This document shows positions 32,591 to 42,800 of a DNA stretch of 64,000 nt, piece by piece; within the stretch, counting starts at the first letter, position 1; the number at the start of each line of letters is the position of its first letter. The position numbers were made by a program, and so were the translations under genes. Below the pieces are notes generated by a model. The model had not been told where the DNA came from. It ran no database searches and saw only the letters and a list, made by a program, of their open reading frames with translations. Origin of the DNA: Candidatus Terasakiella magnetica (GTDB lineage: Bacteria > Pseudomonadota > Alphaproteobacteria > Rhodospirillales > Terasakiellaceae); NCBI RefSeq assembly GCF_900093605.1, contig NZ_FLYE01000046.1, positions 1-64,000 on the forward strand. The letters run 5' to 3'.

Positions 32591-33289
32591 ATGAGTTCGA
32601 AGAAACAGGATTCTGCCGATGAAAACGCGCTGAGCAATCAGGACGTGGTGGATTACTTACAGAAAAATCCTGATTTTTTTGTGCAAAATACAGCCTTGCT
32701 GGAAGTGCTTGAACTGCCTGCGCGCTATAGCGGGGAGCAAATTGTTGACCTACAACATGAAGCCCTAAAACGCCTGCGCGCAAGACAAGACATGCTGGTG
32801 GATAATTCCCGCTCTAATATGTCTGTTCAAATCGCAACCCACGAAGCCGTGCTTGCCATGATGGAAGCGCGCACGCTTGATGAGTTTATCGGTATTGTTC
32901 AAGATGAAGTACCGATCTTACTTGATATTGATATGGCGGCTGTTGCCCTGGAAGGGGCGGTGGAAACCATTGATATGTCGGCAGAAGGTATGCCCGTTTT
33001 ATTACCCACAGGCGAAGTGCAAAAACGCTTAGGCGATGATGATGTCAGCCTGATTGGTTGTGTTGAAACAGGGGATCACCTGTTTGGCGCGGCGCGCGAT
33101 CTGGTGCGCTCGGTTGCAATCGCGCGGCTTTACCCCAGTGAAACAATGCCTGCGGGCCTGTTGATTTTAGGGGCGCGTGATGAAAACACCTTTAATCCAC
33201 ACCAAGGCACGGACCTGATCACCTTTATGGCCCGGGTGGCTGAAATTCTGGTTGAAAAGTGGCTTGCAGCGAGCGAAATGGACGACTGA
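32591..33289 (+). CDS. DUF484 family protein (GAF-like)
   Basis: A 232-residue cytosolic protein with the DUF484 opening (VVDYLQKNPDFFVQNTALLEVLELP), a basic linker (LQHEALKRLRARQDML) and a GAF-like C-terminal half ending LITFMARVAEILVEKWL. The function is unknown; the gene is commonly found just before xerC, as here. It overlaps or abuts the recombinase gene. Confidence 0.92.
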   Translation: MSSKKQDSADENALSNQDVVDYLQKNPDFFVQNTALLEVLELPARYSGEQIVDLQHEALKRLRARQDMLVDNSRSNMSVQIATHEAVLAMMEARTLDEFIGIVQDEVPILLDIDMAAVALEGAVETIDMSAEGMPVLLPTGEVQKRLGDDDVSLIGCVETGDHLFGAARDLVRSVAIARLYPSETMPAGLLILGARDENTFNPHQGTDLITFMARVAEILVEKWLAASEMDD

Positions 33290-34268
33290 TTTGGCGACCA
33301 GCAAAGAAGCCCTTGATCGTATCAATTTTGAATGTGAGCCTGCTTTAAAAGAAGCCATTATCACATGGCGGCGCTGGTTAGAAACAGAACGTCGCGCCTC
33401 CAAACATACTTTAGATGCTTACTTAAGAGACCTATCTGCCTTTTTTATCTTTGCCCAGCAATTGCTTGGTTATCCAGCCGGTGTGGATGACCTGAGAAGT
33501 TTTACGGCAGCCGATTTTCGTGGCTTTTTAGCCGACCGTACAGACGCAGGCATTGCGCGCAGCTCCATCAATCGCCAGATGTCGACCCTGCGCAATTTCT
33601 TTAAATTTCTAGATCGCCAAAATATTTTAGAGAATCCCGCTTTGGTTGCGGTGCGCACACCAAAACAAAAACAAGCCGTGCCCAAGGCACTCAGCCAGCA
33701 AGAAGCCGTTGTTTCTCTTGATGCCATTGAGGCCTTAAGTGATGGCGATTGGCATGAAAGTCGGGGGCTTTCTTGGGTGGCAAAAAGGGATGCGGCCGTT
33801 TTAACCCTGCTTTATGGCTGTGGTTTGCGCATTGGCGAGGCCTTGAGCCTTAAGCAAAAAGATGCCCCAAACACGGATGTGATGCGTGTTAAAGGGAAGG
33901 GTAAAAAAGAACGGATGGTGCCTGTCTTGCCTTTGGTGATTGAAGCCATTAAAGCCTATCGTGAGGCCTGCCCGTTTGAGTTAAAACAACGCGATGCCTT
34001 GTTTGTGGGCGCGCGGGGCAAGCCGCTTGACCCCGGTGTGATCCAACGCCAAATCAGGAAATTGCGCCCGCTTTTAAATTTGGCTGATGATGCAACACCC
34101 CATGCGTTGCGCCATAGTTTTGCAACGCATCTTCTTGCAGGTGGCGGGGATTTGCGCACAATCCAAGAACTGCTTGGTCACGCCTCGCTTTCAACAACAC
34201 AGCGCTATACAGCGGTTGATGCTGAAAAGCTCAACGCAGAATATAAAAAATCCCACCCGCGGGCTTAA
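33252..34268 (+). CDS. xerC: site-specific tyrosine recombinase XerC
   Basis: An N-terminal SAM-like core-binding domain (WRRWLETERRASKHTLDAYLRDL) precedes the tyrosine-recombinase catalytic domain. The catalytic residues are visible: Arg in GCGLRIGEAL, Lys in VKGKGKKERM, HxxR in HALRHSFATHLL and the His/Tyr pair in GHASLSTTQRYT. With XerD it resolves chromosome dimers at dif. Two starts are possible: the ATG at 33252, which overlaps the DUF484 gene by 38 nt, or a TTG at 33291 directly after its stop; the latter matches the usual XerC length better. Confidence 0.95.
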   Translation: MKSGLQRAKWTTDLATSKEALDRINFECEPALKEAIITWRRWLETERRASKHTLDAYLRDLSAFFIFAQQLLGYPAGVDDLRSFTAADFRGFLADRTDAGIARSSINRQMSTLRNFFKFLDRQNILENPALVAVRTPKQKQAVPKALSQQEAVVSLDAIEALSDGDWHESRGLSWVAKRDAAVLTLLYGCGLRIGEALSLKQKDAPNTDVMRVKGKGKKERMVPVLPLVIEAIKAYREACPFELKQRDALFVGARGKPLDPGVIQRQIRKLRPLLNLADDATPHALRHSFATHLLAGGGDLRTIQELLGHASLSTTQRYTAVDAEKLNAEYKKSHPRA

Positions 34269-34270
34269 GT

Positions 34271-34450
34271 TTATTCTTTCTTTTCAGCTTGATCAGCGTT
34301 TGTCGTATCGCCAAAGAAAAACTGTTTGCCAAAAAGCATCATGACAAAGACGGCGACCAGTTCAGCCGCAAAAGACATGATCAAATCTTGTGTAAGCAGG
34401 AATGTTACAAGAAAAACAGCGGCCATAATGACCCATGCAAGATATCTCAT
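34271..34450 (-). CDS. small two-span membrane protein (59 residues)
   Basis: A 59-residue frame read directly from the sequence. It starts MRYLAWVIMAAVFLVTFLLT, continues through a second hydrophobic stretch (FAAELVAVFVMMLFGKQFFF) and ends in a polar acidic tail NADQAEKKE. GGAG lies 11 nt upstream of the ATG. The stop is 2 bp from the end of the convergent xerC gene and the start is 43 bp after the phosphatase gene on the same strand, so it fits as the last gene of the regulator/exonuclease/phosphatase operon. The length, the two clear membrane segments and the tight packing support a real gene. The function is unknown. Confidence 0.65.
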   Translation of the reverse strand: MRYLAWVIMAAVFLVTFLLTQDLIMSFAAELVAVFVMMLFGKQFFFGDTTNADQAEKKE

Positions 34451-34493
34451 CTGATCATGAACTCCAGTTTCGTTTAAGAGACTTCTTCATACA

Positions 34494-35282
34494 TCAATCA
34501 GCAGTGACTTGGAAGATAGTCATTTGATGATTATAAAAAATAGCCCCACTTAAAACACCATAAAGGCACGCCCCGGTATCCAGCCCAATGCGATGGGGTT
34601 CTAGTCGAGGGCCGGGTAGAACCGTGTGACCATGCACTACAAAGACGCCGTCTTCATAAGGGCCTTGATGGTCTAAAAAGTCATCTCTAATCCATGCCCA
34701 GTGATTTGGATGTTGGGACAGGCGCGGGGCGGTGAAATTTTCTTCTAGTGTTTTATTAGGATCAATCCCGCCATGTACGCACAGGATAGAACCATTGCGA
34801 TAGTGTGAGCGAAAGCCATTGATATAATCAAGCCGCTCTTGTCCCAAGGCCTTGATCAGGGCTTTTTTATGGGTTTTCGTATCTGTTTCTGCAATGGAAG
34901 GGATATTGATTTGTAGGTTTTCAAGGGTAGAGATCCCACCGTTTCCCCGCCACATGCGCCATGTGGGGCGATAGGCGGCATCATTGGCATCTAGAACACG
35001 CAAAAGAAGCTGTTCATGATTGCCCAAAAGCGGGATGATGTTCCAATCCTCAATGCCTTCTCTGATGTAATCAATCACTTCAATTGCCGCATCACCACGA
35101 TCCAGAATATCACCTAATAAGACCAAGTCGGTTTGCTTCGCCTCAGGGGGGAGTGCTTTTTTTATGCAAGGAATAGCTTTTTGTAATAGGTCGTAGCGCC
35201 CATGAATATCACCAACGGCAACCACACAGACACCTTCTTTAGGGGTGCCGGGGATAGGATATGGTTTTCTGATGATATTCAC
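34494..35282 (-). CDS. PPP-family metallophosphatase
   Basis: A 262-residue phosphoprotein-phosphatase-type metalloenzyme. The three metal-binding motifs are GDIHGRYDLL, LGDILDRGDAA and LLGNHEQLL, with further histidines in CVHGGIDP and VVHGHTVLPG. It could dephosphorylate proteins or hydrolyse Ap4A-like nucleotides; bacterial PPP enzymes do either, and the residues seen do not decide. It lies 11 nt after the exonuclease-fusion gene and before a small membrane-protein gene. Confidence 0.9.
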   Translation of the reverse strand: MNIIRKPYPIPGTPKEGVCVVAVGDIHGRYDLLQKAIPCIKKALPPEAKQTDLVLLGDILDRGDAAIEVIDYIREGIEDWNIIPLLGNHEQLLLRVLDANDAAYRPTWRMWRGNGGISTLENLQINIPSIAETDTKTHKKALIKALGQERLDYINGFRSHYRNGSILCVHGGIDPNKTLEENFTAPRLSQHPNHWAWIRDDFLDHQGPYEDGVFVVHGHTVLPGPRLEPHRIGLDTGACLYGVLSGAIFYNHQMTIFQVTAD

Positions 35283-35293
35283 GAAGAAACCTT

Positions 35294-37435
35294 TTAGAAC
35301 TCTGCCTGCTGCGCACGCACTTCGACGATCTTTTTACTCGCTTCAATTGCATCATTCAAGGTTTCAATGCCGCGGGCCTTTAACATGGGAACCATTCTTA
35401 GGAAGATACCTGCCGTGACCAAGGCATCGCCAATGGCTGTGTGGCGCCCTTCAATCTCAATTCCAAAGCGTTTAGCAATATCATCAAGACTGTGTTGATC
35501 CGTATGATCATGCAAAATCACAGATAGAAGTAATGTATCTAGAACAGGGTGATCAAAAGAAAGGCCGCAGTCATCTTTTTTTAGCTCAAGGAACTTCATA
35601 TCAAAAGCAGCGTTATGGGCAACCAGCACTGCATCATCGACAAATTCCTGAAACTGGGGCAGGACAATTTGCGCAGGGGGCTTGTCTTTGACCATTTCAT
35701 CGGTGATGCCGTGAAACTTAATCGAGCTTTTGGGGATTTTACGATTGGGGTTGACCATACGGGCAAAGGATTCCCCAGTTAAGATACGCCCGTTTAAAAT
35801 ACGCACACCGGCAATGGCGATGATCTCGTCACCTTCTGAGGGTTTAAGTCCGGTTGTTTCTGTATCAAAAATAACAAAAGACAGCTCACTTAACGGTCGG
35901 TTGCCCAATTCTGAAGAAAGGGGGGATGTTTTGTTTAATAGGCCAAAATCATAAAACTCAGGGCGTGCGGGTAAATCCTCACTGGTGCGATCGGCAATGG
36001 GGCGATGGGCTGAGAGCATGGGCAGGCGCAGGCGTGCATGATGCTCATCCGTATTCTCGCTCCACATTTCACAGCGGTGATGCTCTAAAATATCGCGCAG
36101 GCTCATACCGCCGATGGATTCTTTTAAATTTATATCCAGCCAGCTGTCAATTTCAGAAGATGAAAGCGGGGCGCCTTCCCAGATGATATCAATATGTACC
36201 CGATTGTCCCGATTGACAGTTTGCAAATCAAAATTCTCAGCCCCGGTTGCTTGATGGATATTATGGACAATCTGGTCCATGGCAAGAAGCAGGGAATGAC
36301 TGTCCCCATGAAGCCAGCAGGGGATGCCCGTCATCATGGCGTTGATGTTTTTTTCATCTGATAAGCGCAAGGAAACAAGGCTTAACAGATTGGCTGAATA
36401 AATATCTGCCATGGGCCAATGGGTGGTTGCCAGCCCGTGATATTCTTGTGCCAGCCCATCAAGGGTTTGGGAAAGTTTCTGGCTTTCGTTTAAGAGAACA
36501 TCCTGAAAGCGCATGGACATTTCTTTGCTCATATCATCTGAATTATAAAGCATTTCAGCCGCCGCGCGCAGGTTGGCAATAGGTTGGCGCAGGCCCTCGG
36601 TTGTTTCGCGCAACAAATGGTCACGTTTACCAAGGGCGGTGAGCTCTTCGGTGACATCTTCAAAGGTCAGCACATAGCTGGTGGGGATATTTTCATCCTG
36701 ATCCAGAATGAGGGTCATATGCGCTTCTAAGGTATAGCGCCCATCACAAGTGGCACAAACAAAGGAGGTGCTTAAGCCTTCAGGGTGGTTGATATGGCGG
36801 TTTTCAGCCAAGCGGTTGCGCAAACGGCGAAGGGAATGCATGAGAGGCGGGCGATCAATCACGCTAAAGAGCGAGCGCCCCAGACCAATATCCCCACTCA
36901 CATGTAAAAGCGAAAGTGCGCGCTGGTTATAAAGCAGAACCTGATTATTCAGGTTACAAATGATCACCCCTTCAAACAGGTCTTTAAGCACGGTCTCAAG
37001 GGTTTTTTTCTGCTCAGATGTTTTGGCTGTGGCGCTGGCAATGGCTTTATCCACTTCAACGCGTTGCTTGCGATATTGGCGCGCAAGGTCGCGCACGGTC
37101 TCAGGCAGGTGGTCAAGGTAGCGCCCTGTGGAAACCTCAATACTATGGTCACGGTTGCTGTGCAGGATGGTTTGAATATCGCGAATGAGCCCTTGAATAG
37201 GGCTTGCCACATTCATATCAAAAAGCAGGCCAATGGCAATGATGCAGAAAAGACTGCCCAGACTGGCCCCAATACCAAAAAGAAAAAGGGTGGTCGCCGG
37301 ATCATTATGGGTTTGGATATGACCATAGGCAAAATAGAAGGTGAGGAACATCACAATAGTGATGCATATTGCCAAAAGGGCAAAAAACAAGAGTGTGCGT
37401 ACGCGTAAACTCAGTTTTGAAATACGTTTGAGCAT
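35294..37435 (-). CDS. membrane histidine-kinase-like protein fused to a DnaQ/epsilon-type 3'-5' exonuclease
   Basis: A 713-residue fusion. Two transmembrane helices (about 13-34 and 45-68) are followed by a HAMP-like linker, a PAS domain (about 155-270), a kinase-like region (about 275-480) and a DEDDh exonuclease (about 520-690). The exonuclease is intact: ExoI FDTETTGL, ExoII VAHNAAFDMKFL, ExoIII HTAIGDAL. The kinase half is degenerate: the phospho-acceptor block reads ETTEGLRQPIANLR, with no His where S-H-E-L-R-T-P is usual, and no clear DxGxG ATP box is seen. It acts as a membrane-tethered nuclease or sensor and may not phosphorylate. It follows a single-domain response regulator by 20 nt and precedes a phosphatase by 11 nt. 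Confidence 0.85.
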   Translation of the reverse strand: MLKRISKLSLRVRTLLFFALLAICITIVMFLTFYFAYGHIQTHNDPATTLFLFGIGASLGSLFCIIAIGLLFDMNVASPIQGLIRDIQTILHSNRDHSIEVSTGRYLDHLPETVRDLARQYRKQRVEVDKAIASATAKTSEQKKTLETVLKDLFEGVIICNLNNQVLLYNQRALSLLHVSGDIGLGRSLFSVIDRPPLMHSLRRLRNRLAENRHINHPEGLSTSFVCATCDGRYTLEAHMTLILDQDENIPTSYVLTFEDVTEELTALGKRDHLLRETTEGLRQPIANLRAAAEMLYNSDDMSKEMSMRFQDVLLNESQKLSQTLDGLAQEYHGLATTHWPMADIYSANLLSLVSLRLSDEKNINAMMTGIPCWLHGDSHSLLLAMDQIVHNIHQATGAENFDLQTVNRDNRVHIDIIWEGAPLSSSEIDSWLDINLKESIGGMSLRDILEHHRCEMWSENTDEHHARLRLPMLSAHRPIADRTSEDLPARPEFYDFGLLNKTSPLSSELGNRPLSELSFVIFDTETTGLKPSEGDEIIAIAGVRILNGRILTGESFARMVNPNRKIPKSSIKFHGITDEMVKDKPPAQIVLPQFQEFVDDAVLVAHNAAFDMKFLELKKDDCGLSFDHPVLDTLLLSVILHDHTDQHSLDDIAKRFGIEIEGRHTAIGDALVTAGIFLRMVPMLKARGIETLNDAIEASKKIVEVRAQQAEF

Positions 37436-37455
37436 TCAACCCCTTAATGCAGACA

Positions 37456-37827
37456 TTAATCGTCGCCCAAAAGCTCTTTTACGCGTTTGGTCAGTTCACT
37501 TGTTGAAAATGGTTTTGTGACATATTCATTGGCCCCCAGTGCAAGGCCTTTTTCCTTTTCAACTTCACGGCCCTTGGCCGTTAACATGATGATCGGAATG
37601 GCAGCCCATTCATCGGATCGGCGCAGCGTCTGGCAGACATCATAGCCATCGCGCCCCGGGATCATCAGGTCAAGAAGGATCAAATCAGGTGTTTTTTCAA
37701 CGACGGATTCTAAAGCTTCGTTGCCATCGCGCGCGATGCGCACATTATAACCCGCTTGGGTCATAAGAAACTCAAGTGATAAAACGATATTAGGTTCGTC
37801 GTCGACGATAAGGACCGATTTGGTCAT
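37456..37827 (-). CDS. single-domain response regulator (receiver only)
   Basis: A 123-residue CheY-like receiver with no output domain. The acidic pair is in [10 protein letters not shown], the phosphorylation aspartate in [10 protein letters not shown], the switch Thr in MLTAKG and the conserved lysine in YVTKPFS. It is first in the operon with the kinase-like/exonuclease fusion (20-nt gap). Because that fusion lacks the acceptor histidine, the phosphodonor is probably another kinase. Confidence 0.92.
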   Translation of the reverse strand: MTKSVLIVDDEPNIVLSLEFLMTQAGYNVRIARDGNEALESVVEKTPDLILLDLMIPGRDGYDVCQTLRRSDEWAAIPIIMLTAKGREVEKEKGLALGANEYVTKPFSTSELTKRVKELLGDD

Positions 37828-37978
37828 ATTGGTTTTTGCCTCCCGAAATTATTCTTTGGATTTTTTATAATCCTTATTTTTACATCATAACATGTTTTTA
37901 TGGACATGACATAGCGATGTAGTCCTGCTAAAACACATGCAAATCTCTTTTCATTCTAAATATGGATATATAAGCACG

Positions 37979-39658
37979 ATGGCTTCTTATCAATACGTAT
38001 ATGTCATGAAAGACCTGTCCAAGGTCTATCCGGGCGGCAAAAAAGTTGTAGAGAATGTTTTCCTCTCCTTCTTGCCGGGCGCAAAAATCGGTGTGTTAGG
38101 TCACAACGGGACGGGTAAATCGACCTTGATGAAAATCATGGCTGGCCTTGATACGGAATATAACGGGGAAGCTTGGGCTGCAGAAGGCGCCAAAGTGGGC
38201 TATCTGCCACAGGAACCCCAGCTTGATGAAAGCAAAACAGTTGCTGAAAACGTGATGGAAGCTTTGGGCGATACCAAGCGTGATCTGGATCGTTTTAATG
38301 AAATTTCAAATAAGTTCATGGAACCCATGGACGATGATGAAATGAATAATCTGCTGGCTGAACAAGGCGAGTTGCAGGAAAAAATCGATGCGTCCAACGG
38401 TTGGGAGATCGAACGCACAATCGAGATCGCCATGGATGCACTGCGTTGCCCACCGGGGGACTGGTCTGTTGATAAACTTTCTGGTGGTGAAAAACGCCGG
38501 GTTGCTTTGTGTAAGCTCTTGCTTGAAAAGCCAGACCTGTTGCTGCTTGATGAGCCGACCAACCATTTGGATGCGGAATCAGTGGCATGGCTGGAACGTT
38601 TCCTTGAAACATATGAAGGTACAGTTGTGGCGGTAACCCACGACCGTTATTTCCTTGATAATGTCGCAGGCTGGATTTTGGAGCTTGATCGCGGTCGTGC
38701 CATTCCTTATGAGGGCAACTACTCTCAGTGGCTTGGGCAAAAGCAAAAACGTATGGAGCAGGAATCTAAAGAAGAAGCCAGCCGCCAAAAGACTTTGGCC
38801 CACGAGATGGAGTGGATCAAGCAATCACCAAAGGCGCGTCAGGCAAAATCTAAAGCCCGTATCAATTCATATGAAGAATTGCTCAATAAGGACATGAAGG
38901 AACAGATCGGTTCCGCCCAAATCGTAATCCCGCCAGGGCCGCGTCTGGGTAATGTTGTGATCAAGGCTGAAGGCGTTGCCAAGGGCTTTGATGATAAGCT
39001 TCTTTATGAAAACCTCGAATTTAGCCTGCCTGCTGGTGGGATCGTTGGGATTATCGGGCCAAACGGTGCAGGTAAGACGACTTTGTTCCGCATGATTACA
39101 GGTCAGGAAACGCCGGATGCAGGGACTTTCACGGTGGGTGAGACGGTCAAGCTTGGTTATATCGACCAAAGCCGTGACAGTCTGGATGATAATAAAACCG
39201 TTTGGGATGAAATCTCAGATGGGGATGACATGATCCAACTGGGTAATGGTGAGCTGCAAAGCCGTGCGTATGTATCGCGCTTCAACTTTAAAGGTGGGGA
39301 TCAACAGAAAAAAGTTGGTCAACTTTCCGGTGGTGAGCGCAACCGTGTGCATCTTGCCAAAATGTTGAAAGAAGAAGCCAATGTGCTTCTGCTCGATGAG
39401 CCAACAAACGATCTGGATGTGGACACATTGCGTGCCCTTGAAGATGCGCTGGAAAACTTTGCCGGTTGTGCCGTGGTGATCTCACACGATCGCTGGTTCC
39501 TTGATCGTATCGCAACACACATTCTGGCCTTTGAAGGTAATTCTGAAGTGGTCTGGTTTGAAGGTAACTACGAAGACTATGAAGCTGATCGCAAACGCCG
39601 CCTTGGCGCAGATGCTGAACAACCTCATCGCATTAAGTTCAAACCGCTTACTCGCTAG
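37979..39658 (+). CDS. ettA: energy-dependent translational throttle ABC-F protein
   Basis: A 559-residue ABC-F protein with two ATPase domains. Walker A motifs are GHNGTGKST and [14 protein letters not shown] signatures precede each Walker B ([14 protein letters not shown] and [11 protein letters not shown]). The linker between them (PtIM) is charged ([20 protein letters not shown]). EttA gates the first elongation steps by sensing the ATP/ADP ratio at the ribosomal E site. The ATG at 37979 is chosen because the 14 codons upstream are not family-like; no strong ribosome-binding site precedes it. It diverges from the response-regulator gene across 151 bp. Confidence 0.96.
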   Translation: MASYQYVYVMKDLSKVYPGGKKVVENVFLSFLPGAKIGVLGHNGTGKSTLMKIMAGLDTEYNGEAWAAEGAKVGYLPQEPQLDESKTVAENVMEALGDTKRDLDRFNEISNKFMEPMDDDEMNNLLAEQGELQEKIDASNGWEIERTIEIAMDALRCPPGDWSVDKLSGGEKRRVALCKLLLEKPDLLLLDEPTNHLDAESVAWLERFLETYEGTVVAVTHDRYFLDNVAGWILELDRGRAIPYEGNYSQWLGQKQKRMEQESKEEASRQKTLAHEMEWIKQSPKARQAKSKARINSYEELLNKDMKEQIGSAQIVIPPGPRLGNVVIKAEGVAKGFDDKLLYENLEFSLPAGGIVGIIGPNGAGKTTLFRMITGQETPDAGTFTVGETVKLGYIDQSRDSLDDNKTVWDEISDGDDMIQLGNGELQSRAYVSRFNFKGGDQQKKVGQLSGGERNRVHLAKMLKEEANVLLLDEPTNDLDVDTLRALEDALENFAGCAVVISHDRWFLDRIATHILAFEGNSEVVWFEGNYEDYEADRKRRLGADAEQPHRIKFKPLTR

Positions 39659-39684
39659 TTTGTGAGTTTAAGATAACTGAATGA

Positions 39685-39711
39685 AAAAGGCGGCCCTTTG
39701 GTCGCCTTTTT
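39685..39711 (+). terminator. intrinsic terminator after ettA
   Basis: AAAAGGCGGCC and GGTCGCCTTTT pair around a 5-nt loop and run into TTTCTT. It belongs to a local family of very similar terminators (43339, 44322, 47521). Confidence 0.85.
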
Positions 39712-39811
39712 CTTATTGATAAGGTCTGTTAGTGACCGCTGAGCAGGCATTAGAACAACCTGCTTACAAACTGCTTGGTGCTTTAGTTTATCATTCGTCG
39801 CCATCAGAGTT

Positions 39812-42800
39812 TCATTTTAGTTTAAAGCTGATAACTGATAGGTCGTCACGACGTTTTTCATCTCCTTGGAAATCTGAGAACACCTCAAGTATTGTATCTC
39901 GTTGGTTCTGCATTGGCTGGTCCTGAACAGAAAGCAGGAGCTGTTTGAGTCTTTTCTTACCAAACCCTCTTCTTCTTTCCCCACCGACTTGATCGGTAAT
40001 GCCATCGCTAAACATTGTAAATGTATCACCTTCACAAATGGGAACATCATGTAGTGTAAAGTTTCTGTCGATATCAACATGGCGGTAACCAATCCCCGTT
40101 TTATCACCTTTAACCTCAGTGCAATCATCTCCATTAAATTTCAATAAAGAGAAACGGGCACCAGCATAAGTTAAAGTATTTGAACCATAGTGGATACGGC
40201 AAACTCCGAGTTCCAATCCATCGTCAGACTCCCCTTCACCTTGATGTTGGCTTAGAGAATGTTGAATACTTCGGTTAATGGAACTGATTATTTTAGCCGG
40301 ATCACCATCAGGGTGTGTTCTCAAGCCACGATCCAATCCACCTGTGGTAAGCATTGTCATAAATGCACCAGGCACACCATGACCGGTACAATCGGCTAAG
40401 ATAATTAAAAAGCCGCCTTCACAGCGCCTGTACCAGTAAAGGTCCCCACCAACGATATCCCTTGGCTCCCAGATTACGAAATAGTCGTCTAAGTCTTGTT
40501 TTAAATACATATCCTTGGGCAATAGGGAACGTTGGATGCTGGAAGCATATTCAATGCTCTCAGATATTGTGCCATAAGCATCAGAAAGCATTTTCGTTCG
40601 ATCTTGAATATCCTTCTCTAAACGAGTTTGATACTGACGCGTGGCACGCATTTTAATTTGATAGATAGCTATAAGTAATACAGCCAAAAGAGCGACGTAA
40701 ATTATTATGGCCCACCATCGCATCCATGGGGGCGTCGCAACGATGATTTTTAATGCTACTTCTTGCTCTTTCTGGCTCCAGACACCATCGTTGTTTGACC
40801 CTTTAATTCGCAGAACATAGGTTCCACCTGGCAAAGCCACATATCGACCATTACGAATTGAACCTGCATTAAACCAATCTTTGTCATAACCTTCTAATTT
40901 ATATTTATATTGGTTCTGCTGAGAGTTTGTGAAATTCAAAGCTACATAACTAAATTCAATTATATTGCGATCCCAGTTTAACTGAATTTCATTCAACCGT
41001 TCTAAACTCATTTTTGTTTCTATAGGGGCTCCACCACTGGATAAAGATGTCAAAAAGACACGTGGCGATACTTTGTTTTTCGTGATGGACTTAGGCTCAA
41101 CTATATTAAGTCCGCCAAAGCCACCAAACCACAGTTTACCATTTGAATCTTTTAATTTTGAGGTGGCGAAAAAGTTATGAGAATGAAGACCATCTTCCTT
41201 GGTGAAAATATCAACAAGATTTTCTTTTTCAGGGTCAAACTTCACAAGCCCGATACTGGTCCCCATCCATAAATACCCATTATCATCCTGCAAAATATTG
41301 TGAATGATTGCATTATTAAAACCTGAATGGCCTTTTATGTGATCAAAAGTTCCATTTTCTCGGTTGAATTTATTTAAACCTGATTGAGTTGCTACCCAGA
41401 ATGTGTCATTGCGATCAATAAACACATCATATACAGAATTCGAGCTAATTGATTTTGGGTCGTCCAATTTATGTTGGTAATGCTTAAAAGTTTTTGTGAC
41501 TGTATCAAAGCGGTCCATACCACCACCCCAAGTCGCAAGATAGATATGGTTCGGTTTTTTTGTATCCCTTATATTCTGTAATGCTGAATTATTTGCTGGG
41601 GTATTTAGATCGTCAGGGTCATGAAGCGTACATTTGCTCTCATATGTTTTTTTATTGAAACTGCATAGTCCTTGAATCCAACCTGAAGCCCATAATAACT
41701 CGGGGTTATTGGCATCTTGTTGAAAGTCATAGAGGAATGTGTTTTCAGTTAAGCGTTGAATGACTGCGCCTTTATCGCGGTCAAACAATGTTATCCCTGC
41801 GGCCGTGGAAACATAGAAATTATTCCCATCCTGATACATACCGGATGGGTAACCGTGAGGAAGGCTCGTTTTCTGGCTTGTGTCAGGTTTAAAGCTACGA
41901 AATGTACCTGTCTCTTTATCAATGTGATCTAGGCCTGAACCAAAATGGCCTATCCAAACATCCCCTCTATTATCCTCATAAATGGGCATGACTGAATCAC
42001 TTGAAAGACCATTTTTCCCGATATTTACAAGCTTGAACTTTCTGGCGTTAGGATCAAATTTATCAACTTTACCTGAACTATGTACGACCCATAGTATTCC
42101 AGTTGCATCTTCCAATACGCCGTGGATAGTGTTTGTTGCCAACCCATAACTCTGTTTAAAAGTCTCAAATGTATTATGATTTGGATCAAAAATGACGAGA
42201 CCAACATTTTGGGTGGCATCAATTAAAGCCAGTTTTCCCGATTTCAGGGGTACGATTTTCCAAATCCACATCTGTGGAACCGGACTGTTTTTCTTAGAAG
42301 TGTACTGTATGGTTTCATATTTACCAGTTGTGGTGTTGAATTTAATCAGCCCATTTTCTTTCGTGCCAAACCATAGTATTTCCTGTGTTTGAGCAATAGA
42401 ATAGATGTCATTAAAGGGTAAAGAGGCTAAATCTTTGGGGTTATGTATGATACGGGTTATGTGATGTGTTTTACTGTTGATCTTAGCTAAACCAGCATCT
42501 TTAGCCGCGACCCACACATTCTCATTTGTATCTATATGAAGTGAGAAAATATCGTTTCCCGGCAACGAGTTTTCTAGTTTTGGATTGTGTCTGAAATTTG
42601 TAAAATTATTATTTTTAACATTATAGACACTCACACCATCCTGAGTTCCCAACCAAATGTTGCCATTTGTATCTTCAGCAATTGTTTGCGCAGAATTATT
42701 GAAGCTATTGTTTACAATTGTATTTTGCTGATTTGGGTCATGTTTGAAGATGGTTATTTTATTCGTCGACTTATCGTATAGGTTCAAACCGTCGTTTGTA

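Noticed and set aside
34289-34477. 62-codon frame on the plus strand after xerC
   Set aside because: It is antisense to the 59-residue membrane protein, which has a better start, ribosome-binding site and composition.
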